From Perca fluviatilis (lineage: Eukaryota > Chordata > Actinopteri > Perciformes > Percidae), in NCBI RefSeq assembly GCF_010015445.1, contig NC_053128.1, positions 8,417,840-8,481,839 of the forward strand: a DNA stretch of 64,000 bases. The letters are read 5' to 3'. Shown one piece after another: positions 24,259-31,200 of this stretch. Positions within the stretch are counted from its first letter, which is position 1, and each line of letters begins with the position of its first letter. Made by a program: the position numbers and the translations under genes. The notes beneath the pieces were generated by a model that was given only the letters and a program-made list of their open reading frames with translations, ran no database searches and was not told the DNA's origin.

Positions 24259-25585
24259 TTTCCAAGGAGAAATAATAATATGAGTCCCTTCAACCAGAGT
24301 CTCTCTGCCCAGTAGGCCCGTTCAGTCATCCATCTGTGTCTAGTTTGTAAATGTTCAATTCTTAATTAGTTTGACTCTTAACACCAACTGTTGTCCTTTG
24401 TTTACCTAAATGACAAATGGAAATCTTTTTTTTTTCTTTTCTAGTGAGGAGTCACCCGGACTTCTGACCTTTGACCTCTGGGTCCCACAGTGGGGAGACA
24501 TCAGGACCACACAACATGTTGATGTCCGTTTCTTTATTGTGAGCATCCCTCTGTGCCTCTGCGACTTTCCTTTTTTGGGTCAAAGTATAAAACGAAAAGC
24601 CAAGCCACTGGTTCTTTTGTAGAAATCCCTGTTAAATGATTAACAGATGGGGATACAGTCTGTGTTCATGTGATCACTGAAGCACTCTTTTAATATAAAA
24701 CACTATGAAGATGTTTCTTCTCCTGTTGTTTGCACTTTGCTGCTAAGTTAACAACAGTGCTAACAAAAAAACTTCAGTTTGACCTCTTCTCTTGGCTGTC
24801 GGAATTTCTGTGCAAATGTTCAAATGTTCTCAGCGGCTGGATCCCTGAAGAAATAGATTGTATTGTAACTTAATTTGCAACAGGCAAAACCATGCGGTTA
24901 TTTTTGAAATCATATAATTATATAGAGCCGTGTTGAGATCAGTCTGATGTCAGGAATCTGAATGAAAGATTTATCTGTGGAGACATTCATAAATTCATGA
25001 GCGATGCAGTGTTTATACCCTTATAAACATTATGTACAATTGATTTTAGATTCCCAATTTGCATAAAACAATATATCTATGCTACACAATTATAAATGTA
25101 TTATATATTCTCTGTGCGTTTTTTTTCTTTTTCCCCCAGACATGTATCTGCTACCACCATGACAAAAAAAGTATTTGCTCAGTTTTTCGTTAAATATTTT
25201 TTTCATGTTACAATGACATATTTTCCCTGTTATTACTACAGCAACCCGCTGTACAGTTTTCAGTCCTTGGCCTTTCATGCATCCCTGTGTACGTTTCATC
25301 TTCACTGGCATTTATTCAAACTAATGCCTGTTATAAAGTGTTTTGAGTGCTGGAGGTAAATAATGTACATAATGTCAACTGTCTTCCATTTGTCCACATG
25401 CCTTCAAAGCTCTGTGCTTTTATGGGATGTACAGGCCTACAACTGTATTATAGCAATACTTTGAACTTGAATCTGTGAAATAAATTAATATTTTATGTTC
25501 TTAAATATTCATTGTTTTGAGAATTATAATTCAGTGTAAGTGTATATCCAACATTTTGGAAAATAAATCACTGTGTAAACAAATG
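1121..25585 (+). CDS. pip5k1b: pip5k1b gene: phosphatidylinositol-4-phosphate 5-kinase type-1 beta (whole spliced gene)
   Basis: This type I PIP kinase phosphorylates PI4P at the 5-hydroxyl to make PI(4,5)P2 at the plasma membrane, feeding actin dynamics, endocytosis and phospholipase C signalling (family knowledge). Twelve coding exons from 6265 to 20376 join in continuous phase to give 495 codons; the human protein is 540 aa. Visible landmarks are the glycine-rich region near residues 118-130, the ATP-binding Lys136 in [21 protein letters not shown] from 201, [10 protein letters not shown] from 262, the IID metal-binding motif near 332, and an activation loop with KKVEHSWK whose Glu349 is typical of type I rather than type II enzymes. 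The kinase core is nearly colinear with mammalian PIP5K1B. The C-terminal tail is shorter and diverged but ends in DVYL. Type 1B rather than 1A or 1C is supported by that end, the MSTA-type N-terminus and the tjp2 neighbour. Which teleost paralogue it is cannot be told. Confidence 0.95.
2164..2775 (+). repeat. Interspersed repeat, left arm of a 600-bp inverted pair
   Basis: From accaggcagtatgtggtgct onward this segment is the reverse complement, with scattered mismatches, of 7140-7741. Shared landmarks include a block around ttggtcccgactgaaatatc, a block with ttgtacaaacatttgtagtc, and the end near gatgtataataaaacctgg. It is probably a non-autonomous teleost repeat; I cannot name the family. 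With its partner it brackets the start-codon exon of pip5k1b. Confidence 0.7.
3240..3545 (+). repeat. Interspersed repeat with GCTAGCATGCTAAACTA motif
   Basis: The motif gctagcatgctaaactaag followed by gaacatggtaaacatta recurs in diverged form at 7921-7962 and about 40770-40870, so it is a dispersed repeat family rather than a gene. The preceding part shares pieces with the 2164-2775 repeat. Confidence 0.5.
4213..4627. repeat. Degenerate interspersed repeat next to the pseudo-exon
   Basis: It begins ggggtgtcacgattctcc, a terminus style common to teleost hAT-like non-autonomous elements (inference). It continues through AT-rich, non-coding DNA directly into the inverted copy of the pip5k1b start exon. 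No matching inverted terminus was found downstream, so the element boundary is unknown. Confidence 0.35.
4628..4777 (-). pseudogene. Inverted duplicate of the pip5k1b start-codon exon and splice donor (pseudo-exon)
   Basis: Read on the minus strand, this 150-bp block aligns with 6264-6414: the start codon, all 63 coding bases, the donor AAAAAG/gtaagcgg and about 87 intron bases. By eye there are roughly ten substitutions and two small indels. Similarity begins at the base before the ATG and does not extend into the 5' UTR. One inserted A in the AAA run near the exon end shifts the frame and creates an immediate TAA, so the copy encodes only about 19 residues. Exonic and intronic parts have similar divergence, which points to a fairly recent, unconstrained duplicate. 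Confidence 0.85.
6135..6327 (+). CDS. pip5k1b: pip5k1b exon 2: 5' UTR and residues 1-21 (start at 6265)
   Basis: The acceptor is cccacag at 6134 and the donor AAAAAG/gtaagc at 6327. Coding starts at the ATG at 6265, with A at -3; it is the first ATG in this exon and opens with [12 protein letters not shown], comparable to the MSSAAENG start of mammalian PIP5K1B. The exon ends in phase 0 after Lys-Lys. The 130 bases before the ATG are 5' UTR. Confidence 0.92.
7140..7741 (-). repeat. Interspersed repeat, right arm of the 600-bp inverted pair
   Basis: This is the reverse-complement partner of 2164-2775, ending at tactgcctggtta. It lies in intron 2. A further partial copy of related sequence follows at 7742-7990, including another block with tttgtacaaaatgccatgg and the gctaacacgctaaactaag motif. 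Confidence 0.7.
8418..8553 (-). mobile_element. tRNA-derived SINE (degenerate)
   Basis: On the minus strand the head reads GGGGCGCCCTGGTAGCTCAC followed by GTAGAGC, like a tRNA A box, then a diverged B box (caggtttccaatccgacc), a CTGCGGCTCTTT segment and a pyrimidine-rich tail. The same architecture occurs better preserved at 16481-17365. It lies 60 bp upstream of pip5k1b exon 3. The disrupted B box and absence of an acceptor stem argue against a functional tRNA. Confidence 0.7.
8617..8747 (+). CDS. pip5k1b: pip5k1b exon 3: residues 22-65
   Basis: The acceptor is ttgttag at 8616; the donor follows CCCAG at 8747, with two bases carried into the next exon. It encodes the start of the PIPK fold: [19 protein letters not shown], then [17 protein letters not shown]. 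This is near-identical to mammalian type I kinases ([14 protein letters not shown]). Confidence 0.93.
8968..9434. mobile_element. TTAA-flanked MITE, AGGTCCCA ends, 467 bp
   Basis: The element is bounded by TTAA at 8964-8967 and 9435-9438. It starts AGGTCCCAAGGCATGAC and ends GCATGTCATAGGACCT, imperfect inverted termini. A shorter copy with the same ends lies at 63629-63894. It has no coding capacity. TTAA duplication suggests mobilisation by a piggyBac- or Kolobok-type transposase (inference). Confidence 0.75.
9934..10051 (+). CDS. pip5k1b: pip5k1b exon 4: residues 65-104
   Basis: Acceptor tgtctag at 9933; donor CTG/gtcagt at 10051; ends in phase 0. It encodes [20 protein letters not shown] and then [19 protein letters not shown], a highly conserved type I PIPK block. 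Confidence 0.95.
10169..10321 (+). CDS. pip5k1b: pip5k1b exon 5: residues 105-155 (ATP-binding Lys)
   Basis: Acceptor tttcag at 10168; donor CATG/gtgagc at 10321; 51 whole codons. It carries the glycine-rich-loop equivalent ([17 protein letters not shown]) and [13 protein letters not shown], in which Lys136 is the expected ATP-binding lysine, ending in LLPGYYM. Confidence 0.95.
10540..10760. repeat. Fragment related to the 29.5-30.1 kb inserted repeat
   Basis: The blocks tgattggac, aaaatagttcaccaaaa, gagaaataagctacgtagtt and gttgctgaatctgtc recur in the same order at about 29636-29830. It is a dispersed non-coding repeat within intron 5. Confidence 0.5.
11447..11743 (+). CDS. pip5k1b: pip5k1b exon 6: residues 156-254 ([12 protein letters not shown])
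   Basis: Acceptor ctgtag at 11446; donor CGG/gtgtgt at 11743; 99 codons. It holds [24 protein letters not shown], then [15 protein letters not shown] (residues 201-215), characteristic of type I PIPKs. One residue is missing relative to human after KDLDF (QEMHEGL instead of LQDMHEGL). The exon is noticeably GC-richer than the surrounding introns. Confidence 0.95.
11968..13030. mobile_element. TTAA-flanked MITE, AGGTSCAATATG ends, about 1.06 kb
   Basis: Bounded by TTAA at 11964-11967 and 13031-13034. It starts AGGTGCAATATGCAATA and ends, reverse-complemented, AGGTCCAATATGTAATA. The interior is non-coding with GTTAGC-rich stretches and is probably itself composite. It lies in pip5k1b intron 6. 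Confidence 0.7.
13910..14100. repeat. Dispersed gctgcaactgattattattt-type repeat
   Basis: The phrase gagctgcaactgattattat and the downstream body recall repeats at about 35350, 35890, 38432 and 49650, all with GCTGCAACTAA-like openings and ATTATT-rich bodies. It is an old, diverged, non-coding element; boundaries are approximate. Confidence 0.4.
15252..15436 (+). CDS. pip5k1b: pip5k1b exon 7: residues 255-316 ([10 protein letters not shown])
   Basis: Acceptor gtcgtcag at 15251; donor GACAC/gtgaga at 15436. It opens [17 protein letters not shown], containing the catalytic-core MDYSLL motif. It continues into a variable insert and [14 protein letters not shown]. The insert between the two conserved blocks is shorter than in human PIP5K1B. 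Confidence 0.95.
15528..16200. mobile_element. TTAA-flanked MITE, AGYGCCCATATTAT ends, 673 bp
   Basis: Flanked by TTAA at 15524-15527 and 16201-16204. The termini are AGCGCCCATATTAT on the left and, reverse-complemented, AGTGCCCATATTAT on the right. It is non-coding; the interior has GCTAGC-rich stretches. Confidence 0.75.
16481..17365 (-). mobile_element. tRNA-derived SINE with intact target duplication, split by an insertion
   Basis: A 16-bp direct repeat aagtagcacacttttt flanks it (16465-16480 and 17366-17381). On the minus strand the head has the A box TAGCTCAGCTGGTAGAGCG and B box GGTTCGACTCC, then the rest of the SINE body and a T/A-rich tail. The body is broken at 16583-17253 by foreign sequence. 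RNA polymerase III promoter boxes are visible but the element is not a tRNA gene. Confidence 0.85.
16583..17253. mobile_element. 671-bp insertion inside the SINE
   Basis: It is flanked by the 6-bp direct repeat AATGAC (16577-16582 and 17254-17259), consistent with a target-site duplication. The interior is non-coding and no clear inverted termini were found. The element class is not identified. Confidence 0.6.
17988..18068 (+). CDS. pip5k1b: pip5k1b exon 8: residues 316-343 (IIDILQSYR)
   Basis: Acceptor tttttcag at 17987; donor TACAG/gtgagc at 18068. It encodes [20 protein letters not shown] followed by DILQSYR. The IID triad is the metal-binding equivalent of protein-kinase DFG. Confidence 0.95.
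18324..18372 (+). CDS. pip5k1b: pip5k1b exon 9: residues 343-359 (activation loop)
   Basis: This 49-nt exon has acceptor ttgcag at 18323 and donor GACGGG/gtaggt at 18372. It encodes [16 protein letters not shown], the type I activation loop. Glu349 corresponds to the residue that sets 5-kinase, PI4P-preferring specificity in this family (type II enzymes have Ala). Confidence 0.95.
18436..18512 (+). repeat. Interrupted GT/GC microsatellite
   Basis: An imperfect gtgtgt and gcgtgcatgcatgc tract 30 bp upstream of exon 10. It lies within a 168-bp intron, so length changes here would alter intron size substantially. Confidence 0.8.
18541..18625 (+). CDS. pip5k1b: pip5k1b exon 10: residues 360-388
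   Basis: Acceptor cttcccag at 18540; donor CTCACC/gtaagt at 18625. It encodes [20 protein letters not shown] and then STVFKK, closing the kinase domain. It is almost identical to human up to FLKFM. Confidence 0.95.
18710..18850 (+). CDS. pip5k1b: pip5k1b exon 11: residues 388-435 (basic tail)
   Basis: Acceptor gtctctcag at 18709; donor GGAAACA/gtgagc at 18850. The translation is rich in Lys, Arg, Ser and Glu ([12 protein letters not shown] and [15 protein letters not shown]) and is weakly similar to the mammalian tail, with SQEF matching the human SQEI position. It is predicted to be disordered. Phase is maintained on both sides, which supports the exon despite low conservation. Confidence 0.85.
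18957..19041 (+). CDS. pip5k1b: pip5k1b exon 12: residues 435-463
   Basis: Acceptor accacag at 18956; donor AACAG/gtactt at 19041. It encodes [20 protein letters not shown] followed by DSEEYLEN. The RQPDLLP stretch resembles RHRPDLVP of human PIP5K1B, supporting orthology of the tail. Confidence 0.85.
19042..20279 (+). other. pip5k1b: pip5k1b intron 12 (no gene)
   Basis: About 1.2 kb of AT-rich DNA between coding exons 12 and 13. It has poly-T runs near 19430 and 19471 and a poly-C stretch near 19488. No transposon ends or coding signal are recognised. Confidence 0.5.
20280..20376 (+). CDS. pip5k1b: pip5k1b exon 13: residues 463-495, ending DVYL
   Basis: Acceptor ttgcag at 20279. It encodes [20 protein letters not shown] and then [12 protein letters not shown], ending exactly at a usable donor (TTG/gtatga, 20376). 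Mammalian PIP5K1B also ends in DVYL. Reading through the donor adds one Val and then meets TGA, so an unspliced end would give DVYLV. Splicing to 24445 gives DVYL-stop; splicing to 23031 gives a nine-residue alternative tail. Confidence 0.9.
20990..21356. repeat. 30-bp minisatellite (cacgatacttatgtcacaat units)
   Basis: Roughly ten diverged copies of a 30-bp unit with core cttatgtcacaatacgata run to about 21350. They lead into a repeat body (21320-21470) that recurs at 33655-33800, so the minisatellite is an expansion inside a dispersed element. Because the unit is a multiple of three, open frames run through it; these are not genes. Confidence 0.8.
21320..21470 (+). repeat. Dispersed repeat body shared with 33655-33800
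   Basis: The shared order tattgcgat, tattctgcgatata, atttcaaatt, tgtccccaaa, gaaaactttgtca and ttttatctaaaaaga is seen in both copies. It is non-coding; the family is unnamed. Confidence 0.6.
21471..22551. other. pip5k1b: pip5k1b intron 13, unassigned part
   Basis: About 1.1 kb with no recognisable gene, RNA or repeat family. Short open stretches lack splice-compatible or conserved features. Confidence 0.4.
22553..22922. mobile_element. Non-autonomous element with CCTGGAAATCC termini
   Basis: The left end reads taccctggaaatccggag and the right end ctggatttccaggcta, an inverted pair about 370 bp apart. The interior is non-coding. Related CCTGG-type ends occur near 32700 and 36209-37083. Confidence 0.5.
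23031..23061 (+). CDS. pip5k1b: Candidate alternative 3' microexon of pip5k1b (31 nt)
   Basis: A strong pyrimidine-tract acceptor (cttcctttcag) ends at 23030, and TAAG/gtatga provides a donor at 23061. Joined in phase to exon 13 it would encode AATGFQSFQ and then TAA, replacing the DVYL terminus with a nine-residue extension. No homologous tail is known to me, so this rests only on splice signals and frame; it may be a chance match. Confidence 0.3.
23420..23744 (+). repeat. Dispersed repeat (copy 1 of 3)
   Basis: Contains the run ggatttctgaggactatggt, then ctgctcctcagatctctgca and ctatctgtccaatctgagtt. The same order recurs at 29265-29456 plus 30099-30175 and at 35645-35887. It starts near gcctagtcttta and contains no coding sequence. 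Confidence 0.7.
23745..23960. repeat. Foldback: two inverted arms of about 106-110 bp around a perfect 32-bp palindrome
   Basis: The centre (23835-23866) is a perfect palindrome, gaccttcctccacagc followed by its reverse complement. Imperfect pairing continues outward on both sides to gcaccgccca (23745) and tgggcggtgc (23960), including matching atttctttaaa blocks. It looks like two head-to-head repeat ends and could extrude a long hairpin. Confidence 0.8.
24147..24258 (+). repeat. Compound (GTAT)n(GTCT)n microsatellite
   Basis: About five TATG units are followed by more than twenty TCTG units. Long open frames on both strands here are artefacts of the tetranucleotide repeat. It sits 190 bp upstream of the last pip5k1b exon. 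Confidence 0.95.
24445..25585 (+). CDS. pip5k1b: pip5k1b last exon: stop codon (24445-24447) and 3' UTR
   Basis: A pyrimidine-rich acceptor (tttcttttctag) ends at 24444. The exon begins TGA, which in phase after exon 13 terminates the protein precisely at DVYL, as in mammals. The 3' UTR then runs through AT-rich sequence with poly(A) signals AATAAA at 25479-25484 and 25562-25567. The 3' end near 25585 is inferred from the second signal. Confidence 0.65.
25562..25567 (+). terminator. pip5k1b: Candidate pip5k1b polyadenylation signal AATAAA
   Basis: A canonical hexamer followed within 40 bp by GT/T-rich DNA (gtgtaaacaaatgtccac, then tgtcatattgt). The earlier AATAAA at 25479 may be an alternative site. 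Confidence 0.5.
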
Positions 25586-25714
25586 TCCACATCAGTTGTC
25601 ATATTGTATTTAAACACAGGAGGGCGCAGCAATGATACAGTCTTAGACTGTAGAAAGAGGAAACAGTAGATGGTGATGGTAAGGTTTGCCTTTAATTTGT
25701 CCTTCTTTATAGAT

Positions 25715-26446
25715 CAGGGGTGTCCAACTCAGTTTCACTAAGGGCCACAATGGAGAATGAGAATCACATCAAGGGCCAAACATAAGTTAAGTTTTATAAC
25801 ATGCTTTTATTTCAAAAAAGTAAAGTCTTTGACTGTATTGTTGCATGTCTCATATACTTACAGTTTGGTCAGCATAAAGCCCTAAAAAACTCAGCAAAAA
25901 AGTTTCTTAGCCATCATAGAGGTTAGCCAATAAAATAAAAACAATGATTAAATTTTTAAAAGCCGACTCACAACAACCTGCTTTACAGCCTGAATATGCA
26001 AACTCTGGTTCTGAAGTCTCAAAATCGGCAACTCTGCCAAATACTGCTTTGAATTTTGCGTAACTGCAGTTTCCCGTTAGACTGATCCTGCTTCCATTAC
26101 AAATCTGCGGGGACCAATCACAAACTGGCTTATCCACCTGGCGCGCTATTGGCGGGTTTAACAAGATGACGATAGAGAAGCGACTGCAAGCAGCTTTTTG
26201 TTTACATTCAACATAGCGCCACCGAAGCGCAGCAACCTGTTGTTGCCTGTTGTGCAGTAGAAAATACAGAGCAGACTCCCCAGACTAATGTTTAATCTTA
26301 AAAGATTGAGCTTGGTCTGGTGATAGCCAGACTAGGGTCCCGTCTTTCCCGGGCCACTAATTTATTGTGAACCTAAATTGATAAGCGGGCTGGATCAAAA
26401 TTCGCGAGGGGCCAAATTCGGCCTGCGAGCCTTGAGTTTGACACAT
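25715..26446. mobile_element. hAT-like non-autonomous element (CAGGGGTGTCCAACTC)
   Basis: It opens caggggtgtccaactcag and closes cttgagtttgacacatg, the inverted terminal style of widespread teleost hAT-derived MITEs. Internal phrases such as agggccacaatggag and ggggccaaattcggcctgc match that style. A short inner block with tggtgatagccagactag suggests a second, nested fragment. No transposase remains. Confidence 0.65.
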
Positions 26447-28180
26447 GATCTAGATAATATCAAAATATAAATGTAGTTTGTGCATCCTATTTCATATAAA
26501 ATGTGACTATCTGAGTGGTTCAATTCAATGTCATGTCTAATGTGCAGTAAATGTCCTGTGTCTGTCTGTGCCCACTGATGGCTTTACAGAGCACAGTGTT
26601 AAGCCAACACTGCAAGTAACTGCAAGAGGATTTAGATTAATCTGACTTAGATGAAAACATCTGCCAGAGGTGGAAATTAACAAAGTACATTCATTTCTTC
26701 CCTGTTTTAAAGTGTGATTGTGAAGTAGCTGGTTAACTGGCACTTTAGTTGCAAATTCACATTTTGTGAAACTTGAAAATGTATCCTATCACTGTAAGGA
26801 AATATAACTAAAATATATTTGCCAATATTACTGAAGAATTTGTTAGGGGATTTAACGTCTGTTATTTAGATCTAGTCTAATATTTGTTTCTCCTCTCGTC
26901 CATCGTATTTCTTCAGATGCACCATGACTTTTACTGACATTCTTATTGTGAGGATCAGAGCTAGGGCAGAGTCGAGTTTCATTCTGAAAACAACAAATTG
27001 CAGTGTTAGCAGCTTTTACTGGGCTTTTCTGTTTCCTGACATCAGGTGTGATAGAGGGTCTAAACCTGAAGCGGTTAAACCAGTCAGACGAGCAGCAAAA
27101 TCCCAGCCCACATTTGTACCATGTTCCATGTATACTACATTAGTAGCTATAGAACAAATGTGTGCACACTTTGGTTAATAATTGTTGCTGTCAGCACTAT
27201 CAGTGAGTATTTGCATTGATTTTCAAAGGGATTTGTAGGAATTTTAGAAAATCAAGTTGAGAAACTGAGGTGAGAAGAAAGAAAGAAAGAGAAAGATCTT
27301 GCAGGGCCAAGTTGAGCTTGATGTCCCTACAAGAGCAAAGTGTACTTTTCTTTTAGTAATACAAGCAATGTGAATATTAATAAAACATGTATGCTTTAAA
27401 GAAACATGCTACAATAAAAAAAAGTCTAATTTAGACTTAAAACCATATGCAACCAAATGCACATTTGGTAATGGGATGTCCCATTGTTAATTCTTCTGTT
27501 TTGACTATAGCACCATGGCTTACACTTTTTTGTTGGCTTACATTTGACATGTTTATCACATTCACCATTGCATATGTGAAACATTGAAATAAAGAGATTG
27601 TGGTTTTAAATGTGATAAATCTACTTGTGATAAATTCTTTTTTAACACATCTATCATTGATATTCATCCTTATCATTTATCACGTTCATCCCCTGTTGTT
27701 GTTTTCTATCATTTTTTATAAACCCGATTTTAATTTGAACTATTGGTGGATTAATACATTAATAAAACGTGTTTTGCCAATTTAATGATCAATAAATGAA
27801 ATAACTTGCAACTTGATTTATTGATAAATATATTTTTTTTCATTTGTAACGTAATACAGTTTTTTGTATTTAATTTAGAAGAACAAATATTAACAATTTC
27901 AATCAATCATGTGCTGACTTTTTGTCCTTTTTATTCGACAGTAAACTGAGTCACGTTCAAGTAACAGGATGGGTGACTCACCATACACTGTAAAAAAAAA
28001 AAAAAAAAAGAATAATAATAAAGGTCATCACCTTGTTCCGCACCCAAAGGGTGTCACATGTTGAAACTACACTCGGCTTGCAGCTCTGCAAACAACACAC
28101 CTGCAGTTGTAAAGCACGCCCACATACCTGCGAGAACCAGGAAGTCACATTATTGAGACTAGACGAAACCAAAATAGCCA
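26447..28180. other. Intergenic stretch, no gene recognised
   Basis: AT-rich DNA between the pip5k1b 3' end and the first candidate tjp2 exon. It includes a GAAA-rich tract near 27278-27296 and a poly-A run near 27992-28009. I see no exon, RNA gene or element boundary, and no frataxin-like coding block. Confidence 0.4.
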
Positions 28181-28189
28181 TTAACATTT

Positions 28190-28298
28190 CGTCCCGTTGA
28201 AACCCTCGTGTTCCTCTGCACACTTCGCTTCCACCTCAACTTTTCGGATTAATCTGCTCTGGTCACATAAAAACAGGGAACAGACGGAGTTTCACCTG
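28190..28298 (+). promoter_or_regulatory. tjp2: Candidate upstream non-coding first exon / promoter of tjp2
   Basis: The segment around 28140-28300 is locally enriched for unique-looking, CpG-containing sequence and ends in a strong donor (CACCTG/gtaagt, 28298). It lies downstream of pip5k1b on the same strand, so it could be a distal 5' UTR exon of tjp2. There is no start codon and no independent support; it might equally belong to a non-coding transcript. Confidence 0.3.
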
Positions 28299-31200
28299 GT
28301 AAGTTGATCGTGTAATGTTCGTCCTGAATGTCGACATGTTTTCACCGTGTTTCGTCTCGCTCGTCACCATATTAGGGCATTGAACTGATGCATACTAAAG
28401 TAATAATGGTTTAAATTGGCAGTTAAAGTGATAAAGAAAATTGTTATCTTGCTCTTAAAGGCAGTAGTCGGTTACTTTCAGACTTGTAGCCGAACGCGAA
28501 ATGACCTACAGTGTATTCGGCCCTCAGCGTTGCAGTTGTGTGTGTCCTCTGTTCAGTCTTGCATTGTATTAGCCCCAGACAGTGTAAATACACGAGATGC
28601 TGGGCTGGGCTAGCATTGTACTGTTACTTGTACTAAGCTACGTTTATTGTTTTTTTTTTGGGCAGCCAAATTTAGTTTCAAGAGGTGTAACTTAATTTAG
28701 AGCATCCAAAAATAACTATCACTCAAATACTACACTTCAATTTTGTGAGCTTTTACTTTTGCTCCACTATATTTCATGGAGTAACATTGCAGCTAACGTT
28801 AAATTACTCAGCTAGCCTACATGTATCCATTGGCAATCTTCATGAAGGTTGTGTTCAGTTTTTGTTGAAACTGTTGTGTCATGTTGGAGGCAATTTGTGG
28901 TTCTATTGAATTTTAATGTACAGTGTAATTTGTATCGCCTCGTACTAATATTTAGTCTACCCTATCTTAATATAAACTCAGTTGCCAGTTTATTAGGTAC
29001 AGTCATAGTCTATAAAATACACCACCTAGCTAAAGCAAATGCAGTCTAATACAACAGTCGTGCAATATAAATGCTACCTTCGTGAAGGTTATAATGTGCA
29101 GTATTTGTTTTAGAAAGGTGGTTATTCAAATGTTATGGTAATTTTGGAGGATGTACTTTGGGGTGCTATTGCATTATACAGAGAAGTGTTGCTGTTATTT
29201 AGTCTACCGTCTGATTTTAAATGGATTGGACAAAATAATAAACACCTGTCAGTGTAATGTAGTCTATATCGATGACGTTCCACTTCCGGGATTGTTCAGG
29301 TGCTGCTGGAAATTCCGCTGGATGTCCCTCATTTTTGGCCAGATGCCCGTTACCTTCCTCTTTCTTTGGTTAACTGCTCCTCAGATCTCTTCAGGGTAAA
29401 TCCAGACCGCTAGCTAGACTATCTGTCCAATCTGAGTTTTCTGTTGCAATACTAAAGCTGCTTACACACCAACCAGACGGCCGACCATCGGCAGAAAAGG
29501 CAGTCGGACTGATCAGTCTCCCCGAGTTGGTCAAAAAAGTGCCTCGGAACACATCAAAGTGACGAGACGTAATACGTCTCCATAACAGCAGGCGCCGCTA
29601 ATCTGTATTGTCGCCCCAAAATGAAAACCGGCAGCTGATTGGACGAAGGCGTCACGTGGGTATGGTTTCTCCGGAAATTCAAAGACAGACCGTCATGGCG
29701 GCTTGTTCAGAATACAATCTCATATTGTACTAAAATAGTTCACCAAAACGTGTTTCTGAAAACATTTTAAGAGAGAAATAGGCCATGCAGTTGCTGAATC
29801 TGTCTTCATTTCAGCTCAACCAAGGTCAGTTTAAAAGATTTTCGTCAGATTTTGAGAGACTCTAGTCATGCTCATTCCGCTCCCCGTTTCCGGGTTAACA
29901 CTCCACCAATCAGATGGGTCATTTGAGTCCGACTGCTGGCAGTACCCACCCCGCCGATTTATACATGTCAAATCGGCCAAACTGAAGGCAGACGGCCCCT
30001 CGGACGGACGACGGCACGGAACGCACCGAACAGACTCGAGTCACTGATCTCGCCAGACTGTCCAACGGCCGATTATCGGCTCTATGTGTCCTGGCCTTAA
30101 AACAACTTTTGAAGTACGCATGTTCCACCAAAACAAGTTCCTTGCCGCGGCTATTTTGCAGAGGCGCCGTCATTCATTGCGTTTACATGCACAGCAGTAA
30201 CCGGGGTATGGTCTTACCCCGGTTAAGTGAATAACCGGGTTATGCCAGTTCTCGGCGGGGAGTTAAACCGGTGGACCGCAGAGTCTTTGCTGCCGATGGC
30301 CCGCTGATTCGGCTAACGCTGTTTTGTTGTATGGTGTCATAGCAAAGGCTACGACTCAGCGCGCTGACGGATTATGTCTGGTTCTAAAACCACTCCAGGA
30401 GAGTAGGGAGGGCAGTTGAAGCATGCACAGATGTGATCATAGCCCAGTTAAGGTGTATACATGCAAGGATACCTCTACTTCCTGTTAACTGGGTTATGAG
30501 AACACCGATTTTAACCGGGGTAAAGTGTTTACATGGCGTTTGAGAAATCAGGGTACTGCCTTAAAACTAGTGTGTAGTTTCTGCCGCCGCTATGAGGAAT
30601 TCTAAGTAATGACAACAAAACTGTCGGCGCGTCCACATGGTACAAGCTTTACATGACCGTGCAACACAAAAGCACTACAAACTACTATTGCGAACGGCTC
30701 CCAATGGCCAGGCCAGCTCTGTGAATCGCAGCTCCACTGTCATTGGATACTGACTCAGAATCAGCCTTAAAGTCGCTGTACTCGATATATGATATGTAAA
30801 GATATAGTGGAGTAATGGCATCCTGAGCAGAGAATGAAATCCCGCTCCCTTCCTTGTACAATTTACAGCATACGCCCCCCCCCCCCGTATTTCCAGATGG
30901 GAGTCCTGGTTGTTGTGGCATTCTCCAGGGAGCGATAGACTTTCTGTCAGTATCTAAACTCAGCTGCCTTCTCATTCCTCAACTTACAATGTTTCACTTC
31001 CCGAAAAGACAAACCTGCAACAAGGAGAACAGCCTTGATTTTGTTGTAGTTTGCCTCTGCAGGTCACTTCACATTCACTGCTGATCAAGATTATACCTGT
31101 GTAGGGACCAGGCACACACTGATTCTCTTTCCTCTGCCTGTCAGTCTCCCCTCCCCTTCCCTCCCCTCCCCTCCTCTCTCTCTCTACACTCTCATCACAG

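Noticed and set aside
23821..24329. Long open frames on both strands near 24.1-24.3 kb
   Set aside because: Produced by the (GTCT)n microsatellite, whose unit has no stop in these frames.
25586..28180. A third gene (frataxin) between pip5k1b and tjp2
   Set aside because: Looked for conserved frataxin blocks such as the DWTGKNW region in all frames and saw none.
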